A stretch of DNA of 11,542 nucleotides from an uncultured Bacteroidota bacterium (GTDB taxonomy: Bacteria > Bacteroidota > Bacteroidia > Chitinophagales > Chitinophagaceae), in NCBI GenBank assembly GCA_946479055.1, contig CAMLEX010000083.1:1-11542 (forward strand). The letters are read 5' to 3'. How positions within the stretch are numbered: the first letter of the stretch is position 1; each line of letters opens with the position of its first letter. Position numbers and translations under genes: made by a program. Of the stretch, positions 8,016 to 11,542 are shown in pieces. Under the pieces are notes generated by a model, which was given only the letters and a program-made list of their open reading frames with translations, was not told where the DNA came from and did not search any database.

Positions 8016-9002
8016 TTAGTTGATCAAAGAGGAATTTTCAAATTCTTTCATCCAGGTATTGTAAAACGTGCTGTTTTTCCCGTATGAATTGTCTATTAAA
8101 TTCACCTTTTTATCCAATAGCACGGATAATATATAGCCATGCAACCGTGTGGTATAAATTTCATCGTAGTTGTTTATAAAATTAATGCCCTGTAGCATAT
8201 ACCATTTACTTAAGTCCCGCCTTCTAAATCCATAACTATGATTGATGATATTTTTAAATCCCGGCTTTTTAACCAAGAGCTTTGAAATAATGTCATCTGC
8301 TTTGCTCAGGGCATTGCTCACTTTGGTGCTCATATTACGCTCCATAGGTGGCCAATCTCTTACGTCAATTTTTTTGCGGGTACGGATACGGTCTTTCAAA
8401 GCCTTTTCATCAAATGATTGACTAAGTTCTTTGTCCTGCCGCTTTAATATTAATATGTTATTGGTTTCTGCATTGTTGTTATACTGCTCCAGGTTCAAAC
8501 AAAACGCCATATCAGGCACTAATAAAATAGTATTATTGGTGAAATGGGTTTTTAAAATCTCGTAAGATTTAGTATCCCGGGCGCAAATGGTTAGGTCGGG
8601 ATGTTGATTGAATAGCTGAGCATCCCTGCGAAGCAGGTTATTATCTTTATAGTATACAGTTTGGGGAAAAATAATGATTTTGCTCCCGGGAAATGCACTT
8701 ATTACCTGCGTTTTAAATTGCTGATGCCAACGCCAGATGTCGCCAAAATTGCCGCCACCATGCAATAAAATTAACCCACTGGATGGTATACGTTTGAAAT
8801 CGCAATAGGTAAGGTTGGCCATATACTGTCGCTCAAAGGGCAGCCTTCGCAAGTATGCTAATTCGCCTTCACAGATTAGCTGGTCACCAATATTATAATG
8901 ATTCGGCACATCCAAAAGACAGTAGTCTTCCCGAATAAGAGGGTCCAATGATTGATAAACCACTTCTCTCAATTGTGAGATTTTATTTTGATTACTGTTC
9001 AT
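8016..9002 (-). CDS. Polysaccharide pyruvyl transferase family protein (EpsO/EpsI-like)
   Basis: Second PF04230 protein of the cluster, closer in motifs to the EpsO/EpsI group of exopolysaccharide pyruvyl transferases. Numbered from the chosen start: NIGDQLI (37-43), HGGGNFGDIW (81-90), FPQT (112-115), CARD (140-143), PDMAF (163-167), TTRLHG (284-289), and DNSYGKNSTFYNTW (304-317) near the C-terminus. These are the family landmarks, and none is obviously broken. Length of 328 residues is typical. I chose the ATG at 9000-9002 because it follows an A-rich stretch (AAATAAAAAG); the frame can be extended to a GTG at 9026, adding eight unremarkable residues. It follows the GT2 gene by 42 bp and precedes the nitroreductase gene by 57 bp. 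Expected role: cytoplasmic ketal-pyruvylation of a sugar in the repeat unit, giving the polymer negative charge. Substrate sugar cannot be read from sequence. Confidence 0.87.
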   Translation of the reverse strand: MNSNQNKISQLREVVYQSLDPLIREDYCLLDVPNHYNIGDQLICEGELAYLRRLPFERQYMANLTYCDFKRIPSSGLILLHGGGNFGDIWRWHQQFKTQVISAFPGSKIIIFPQTVYYKDNNLLRRDAQLFNQHPDLTICARDTKSYEILKTHFTNNTILLVPDMAFCLNLEQYNNNAETNNILILKRQDKELSQSFDEKALKDRIRTRKKIDVRDWPPMERNMSTKVSNALSKADDIISKLLVKKPGFKNIINHSYGFRRRDLSKWYMLQGINFINNYDEIYTTRLHGYILSVLLDKKVNLIDNSYGKNSTFYNTWMKEFENSSLIN

Positions 9003-9044
9003 CTTTTTATTTGAGATAGTATGCACAAAATTGTTTTTTTATTA

Positions 9045-9902
9045 CTAAGAGCGGCCGTTATAATTTTCTACTGTTAAATACTTTCTTTCCTCATTGAGCA
9101 GGTATTGATCTACTCCCGATTGACACCAGACACTTTTATTTTCCCTGCTTTTAAAAGCTCTTGCATCATTTTTCTCACTGTTTTCTTTTTTCGCCTCTTC
9201 ATGATAAAGATGGTATTGAATCGCCCCAAAGCGTATAAAGGTTAGTTTGATACCGCGGTTGATTAAGCGGAATGACATTTCAGTGTCTTCCGAACCCCAT
9301 CCTTCAAATGCCTCATCGTACCCATTGATCCCTAGAATATCTTTCCGCCAAAAACCCATATTGCAACCTAATATGTATTGATATTCTTTTTCCCAGTGAT
9401 AATACCGGGCATATAGTTTTTGAAGTACCGGTATGCGCAGTTGACGAATAGCATTTTTTGAAAACCCTGGAACAAAACGGATGGACGCCGTTCGGTGATC
9501 GAGGATATTTTTTGAAACAGCCGGACTCAGGTAAAAGCGATTACCAGAATAAAAACGGTTTTTCGCCGCATGTAACAGGTGATCGCGGACAAAGTGCTTA
9601 TGCAAAATGATATCACCATCAATTTGTAGTATATAGGCACCGCCGGCTATTGCTAAACCCTTGTTCCGTATCCTGGCTAATTGAAAACCTTCGTCGGGTT
9701 GCCACACATGAATGACTGGAACCTTGCTCAATTTTTTTACCCGGTCAATCACTTCTTTAGTTGAAACGGCAGAGCCGTCATCGCAAACAATAATTTCATC
9801 AGGTAATCTACTTTGAGCAAAAACACTGTAGATCGTAACCTCCAATGCCTCCGGCCAATTATAAGTCGAAATCAATAAACTACATGATGGAAATGGTTTC
9901 AT
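9045..9902 (-). CDS. GT2 glycosyltransferase with galactosyltransferase-like C-terminal part
   Basis: GT-A-fold inverting glycosyltransferase of family 2 that would add one sugar to the growing lipid-linked repeat unit at the cytoplasmic face. Numbered from the chosen start: the N-terminal strand SLLISTYNWP (8-17), DDGS for nucleotide binding (41-44), the metal-binding D-G-D (95-97), CNMGFWRKD (180-188), and WGSEDTEMSFRL (202-213), the Glyco_transf_7C-type motif carrying the likely catalytic acidic residues. It is followed by YHLYHEE (230-236) and WCQSGVDQYL (259-268), both seen in related surface-polysaccharide transferases. No membrane segment; about 285 residues, normal for the group. I chose the ATG at 9900-9902; a TTG three codons upstream is less likely. 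It follows the GT4 gene by 39 bp. Donor and acceptor sugars are unknown. Confidence 0.9.
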   Translation of the reverse strand: MKPFPSCSLLISTYNWPEALEVTIYSVFAQSRLPDEIIVCDDGSAVSTKEVIDRVKKLSKVPVIHVWQPDEGFQLARIRNKGLAIAGGAYILQIDGDIILHKHFVRDHLLHAAKNRFYSGNRFYLSPAVSKNILDHRTASIRFVPGFSKNAIRQLRIPVLQKLYARYYHWEKEYQYILGCNMGFWRKDILGINGYDEAFEGWGSEDTEMSFRLINRGIKLTFIRFGAIQYHLYHEEAKKENSEKNDARAFKSRENKSVWCQSGVDQYLLNEERKYLTVENYNGRS

Positions 9903-9941
9903 AAACACCAATATTTTTAAAAAATCTTTTTAGAAGGTTTT

Positions 9942-11117
9942 TTATATATGCTTCATTAAACTCTTGGCAATATTTTCCCAGCTAAATTGACTTACAAAAT
10001 GTATTCTTTTCATACGCAATTCATCTGAATTTTCCTGCAATGCTTTTTCAGTTTGATATATAAATGAAGTACAACCATCTGCTAAATAGGAATGCTGACT
10101 AAAAACTTCCTTCATCGTATTTGTTGCGGTAGCTACAACAGGCTTAGCCATGGCGAGGTATTCAACTATCTTCAACGGAAAATTGCCTGTAGTTATATTA
10201 TTTACAGTTTGAGGATTGATACAAACATCAAAATATTCAAGATAAGCAGGGATTTCCTTTGTACTTTTTCTTCCCAAAAAATACACATTGGTCAAAGAAT
10301 GTAGTTCACTTTTCTGAAACGACTCATCTTCCCAACCTATCAAAACAAAATTCCATTCAGGTTTAATTTTAGCCATTTCAATAAGCAATTTTAAATCCAA
10401 TCGTAAGGAAAGCAATGCTCCTACATAACCAATGCGGGGATGAGATATGTTTTTCAAATCGTCAGGTTCTGCCATAGGTATAGAATAATTGTATTGATCG
10501 GTATTAAAACCATTACCAATATAAAAACTGTTGGGATTATACTGTTTAGCTCTTCTTGCGAAATCATTGGAATTACAGACTACAGCATTGGATTTTTGCA
10601 TTAATACGGGTTCCAGCTTTGTCCCGTGCCGCTTCCAGTAATCCATTGCTATGGTATAGTCTCTGTCCAAATAAATATACTTCTCCGGGCGAAGTAGTTC
10701 TTTCAGGTAAAAACTTCTGAAAATATCCTTATCATTAATCAGCACAAAGGTTTCAAACTCCAATTCTATCAAGGCTTCCTTAATGTCCTTTGCAAAACGA
10801 ACATTATTAATCCAGTTGAGTTTTTTAAAAATAAAAGTAAAAGGGATCCAGTTTATAGATTCTATAATTCTTGAAGGTTGCAACATCCAAAGATTTTCCC
10901 TCAATTGGGTTAACTTCTTCTTTTTATTTTTTATAGTATCTATATGAGCCCTGGTAGAAGGATCTTTTGATTTTGACAATAATGTCCTCCTGTCTATCGG
11001 CGGATTAACATATAATACTTTGTGGCTTTTAGACAATTCCTTTGCCAGGCAGGTAGAGGTTGAATCCCTGTCCGTATTAATAGGCTGCAGACTTACAAAT
11101 ACAAAGTTCATATCCAT
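9942..11117 (-). CDS. GT4-type (GT-B fold) glycosyltransferase
   Basis: Retaining glycosyltransferase of the GT4/Glycos_transf_1 type, transferring a sugar from a nucleotide donor to the lipid-linked intermediate in the cytoplasm. Numbered from the chosen start, the N-terminal domain opens with a strand and loop FVFVSLQPINTDRDS (5-19). The linker region has IGNGFNTDQY (200-209), the second Rossmann domain begins with HPRIGYVGAL (226-235), and the donor-binding motif is FPLKIVEYLAMAKPVV (313-328), whose EYLA-x-x-KPVV pattern is typical of the family. The length, 391 residues, is normal. I chose the ATG at 11115-11117, about 10 nt after an AAAGG that could act as a Shine-Dalgarno; a GTG start at 11141 and an ATG two codons further in are alternatives. 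It is preceded by about 173 bp without a gene, the largest gap in the cluster. Sugar specificity cannot be judged. Confidence 0.9.
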   Translation of the reverse strand: MDMNFVFVSLQPINTDRDSTSTCLAKELSKSHKVLYVNPPIDRRTLLSKSKDPSTRAHIDTIKNKKKKLTQLRENLWMLQPSRIIESINWIPFTFIFKKLNWINNVRFAKDIKEALIELEFETFVLINDKDIFRSFYLKELLRPEKYIYLDRDYTIAMDYWKRHGTKLEPVLMQKSNAVVCNSNDFARRAKQYNPNSFYIGNGFNTDQYNYSIPMAEPDDLKNISHPRIGYVGALLSLRLDLKLLIEMAKIKPEWNFVLIGWEDESFQKSELHSLTNVYFLGRKSTKEIPAYLEYFDVCINPQTVNNITTGNFPLKIVEYLAMAKPVVATATNTMKEVFSQHSYLADGCTSFIYQTEKALQENSDELRMKRIHFVSQFSWENIAKSLMKHI

Positions 11118-11290
11118 TACTTGCTTACCTTTCGGGAACACAGATTATTTGTTATGTCGTGGCCTTAGTTGAAATATTTAATTATATATTCCTTACCAAT
11201 AAACATCTTATCTACCTGCAATTCCCATAGTTATTTACAAAATTCTTTTTGCTTTTTTGACAATGCCTTATATCTGACAATTAAAAAAAA
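11118..11290. other. Intergenic leader upstream of the GT4 gene
   Basis: This is the longest gap within the cluster and is very AT-rich. On the minus strand eight T (11283-11290) follow the stop of the upstream gene by two bases, but no stem precedes them, so it is not a convincing terminator. I found no good match to the Bacteroidota -33 TTTG / -7 TAnnTTTG promoter. A 12-codon minus-strand frame exists inside it but has no support as a gene. An internal promoter is possible but unproven. Confidence 0.4.
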
Positions 11291-11542
11291 TTATTCATTG
11301 GTGGAAGTTTTAGTATCATGGGGACGATGTGGTACGAACATGCTTGAAAATCTTCTAATCTCCTTAATGATCCGGTTACTTAACGCCCTGCTAAAACCTC
11401 CATCCCGCTGTAGTGACCTGGGATTGGTCCACACTACTGCTTTTCCTGACTTCACCTGCTCCACTCCACCGTACTGCATCAAATCAAAACACATTCTTCC
11501 GTCTTCGCCTCTTATTTTATGCATGACAAACCCTACCTTAAT
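11291..11542 (-). CDS. C-terminal fragment of a probable GT2 glycosyltransferase (cut by window edge)
   Basis: The minus-strand frame stays open from its stop at 11291-11293 to the last base, giving 83 residues with no start that must be used; the internal ATG at 11522-11524 is probably not the true start. The visible piece has EDGRMCFDLMQYGG followed by VWTNPRSLQRDGGF and a basic amphipathic tail. This resembles the C-terminal end of GT2-type transferases, where an E-D pair in a context like EDGRM lies in the catalytic region and a VWT-x-PR-x-L segment follows. The match is from memory, not a search. Position upstream of two other transferases in the same direction fits a polysaccharide cluster that continues to the right. 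It could instead be a different cluster protein; the coding frame itself is fairly secure. Confidence 0.55.
   Translation of the reverse strand: MKVGFVMHKIRGEDGRMCFDLMQYGGVEQVKSGKAVVWTNPRSLQRDGGFSRALSNRIIKEIRRFSSMFVPHRPHDTKTSTNE

Noticed and set aside
9003..9026. GTG start extending the EpsO-like gene by eight codons
   Set aside because: The ATG at 9002 has an A-rich upstream context typical of this phylum and keeps all family motifs.
11118..11141. GTG start extending the GT4 gene by eight codons
   Set aside because: The extension contains the AAAGG that could serve as ribosome binding site for the ATG at 11117, and the family N-terminus starts after that ATG.

Overview
The window looks like part of the genome of a Bacteroidota bacterium, probably of the Chitinophagaceae type. 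The evidence is AT-rich DNA, A-rich and mostly Shine-Dalgarno-poor translation starts, and a secreted protein that ends in a type IX secretion (Por) type A sorting domain. The family assignment is inference; the phylum is well supported. Every convincing gene is on the minus strand, so the biology reads from right to left.

From the right edge to about 3.0 kb lies the distal part of an extracellular or surface polysaccharide (EPS, capsule or O-antigen type) biosynthesis cluster. In order of transcription it holds: the C-terminal end of a probable GT2 glycosyltransferase cut by the window edge; a GT4-type glycosyltransferase; a GT2 glycosyltransferase with a galactosyltransferase-like C-terminal part; an EpsO/EpsI-like polysaccharide pyruvyl transferase family protein; a nitroreductase-fold protein with a long N-terminal extension; a WzxC-like flippase; a second, divergent polysaccharide pyruvyl transferase family protein; and a conserved-looking protein of unknown function, possibly a glycosyltransferase. 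Spacing is short: the nitroreductase and flippase genes overlap by one base, and other gaps are about 30 to 175 bp. The cluster is closed by a convincing intrinsic terminator at about 2952-2991.

The glycosyltransferases would build a repeat unit on a lipid carrier, the pyruvyl-transferase-like proteins and perhaps the nitroreductase would modify it, and the flippase would move it across the inner membrane. No initiating sugar-phosphate transferase, Wzy polymerase, Wza/Wzc export machinery or nucleotide-sugar synthesis gene is seen; these may lie beyond the right edge or elsewhere.

Downstream of the terminator, and apparently a separate transcription unit, is a large secreted clan GH-A-like glycoside hydrolase (534-2903). 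It has an N-terminal carbohydrate-binding-like beta domain and a T9SS sorting signal. A secreted glycosidase beside a polysaccharide cluster recalls PslG in the Pseudomonas psl locus, but whether it acts on this cluster's product is inference.

Positions 1-533 hold no gene I can support. The most unusual aspects of the window are the extended nitroreductase coupled to the flippase gene, two unrelated-looking pyruvyl transferase paralogues around it, and the uncharacterised tyrosine-rich last gene of the cluster.
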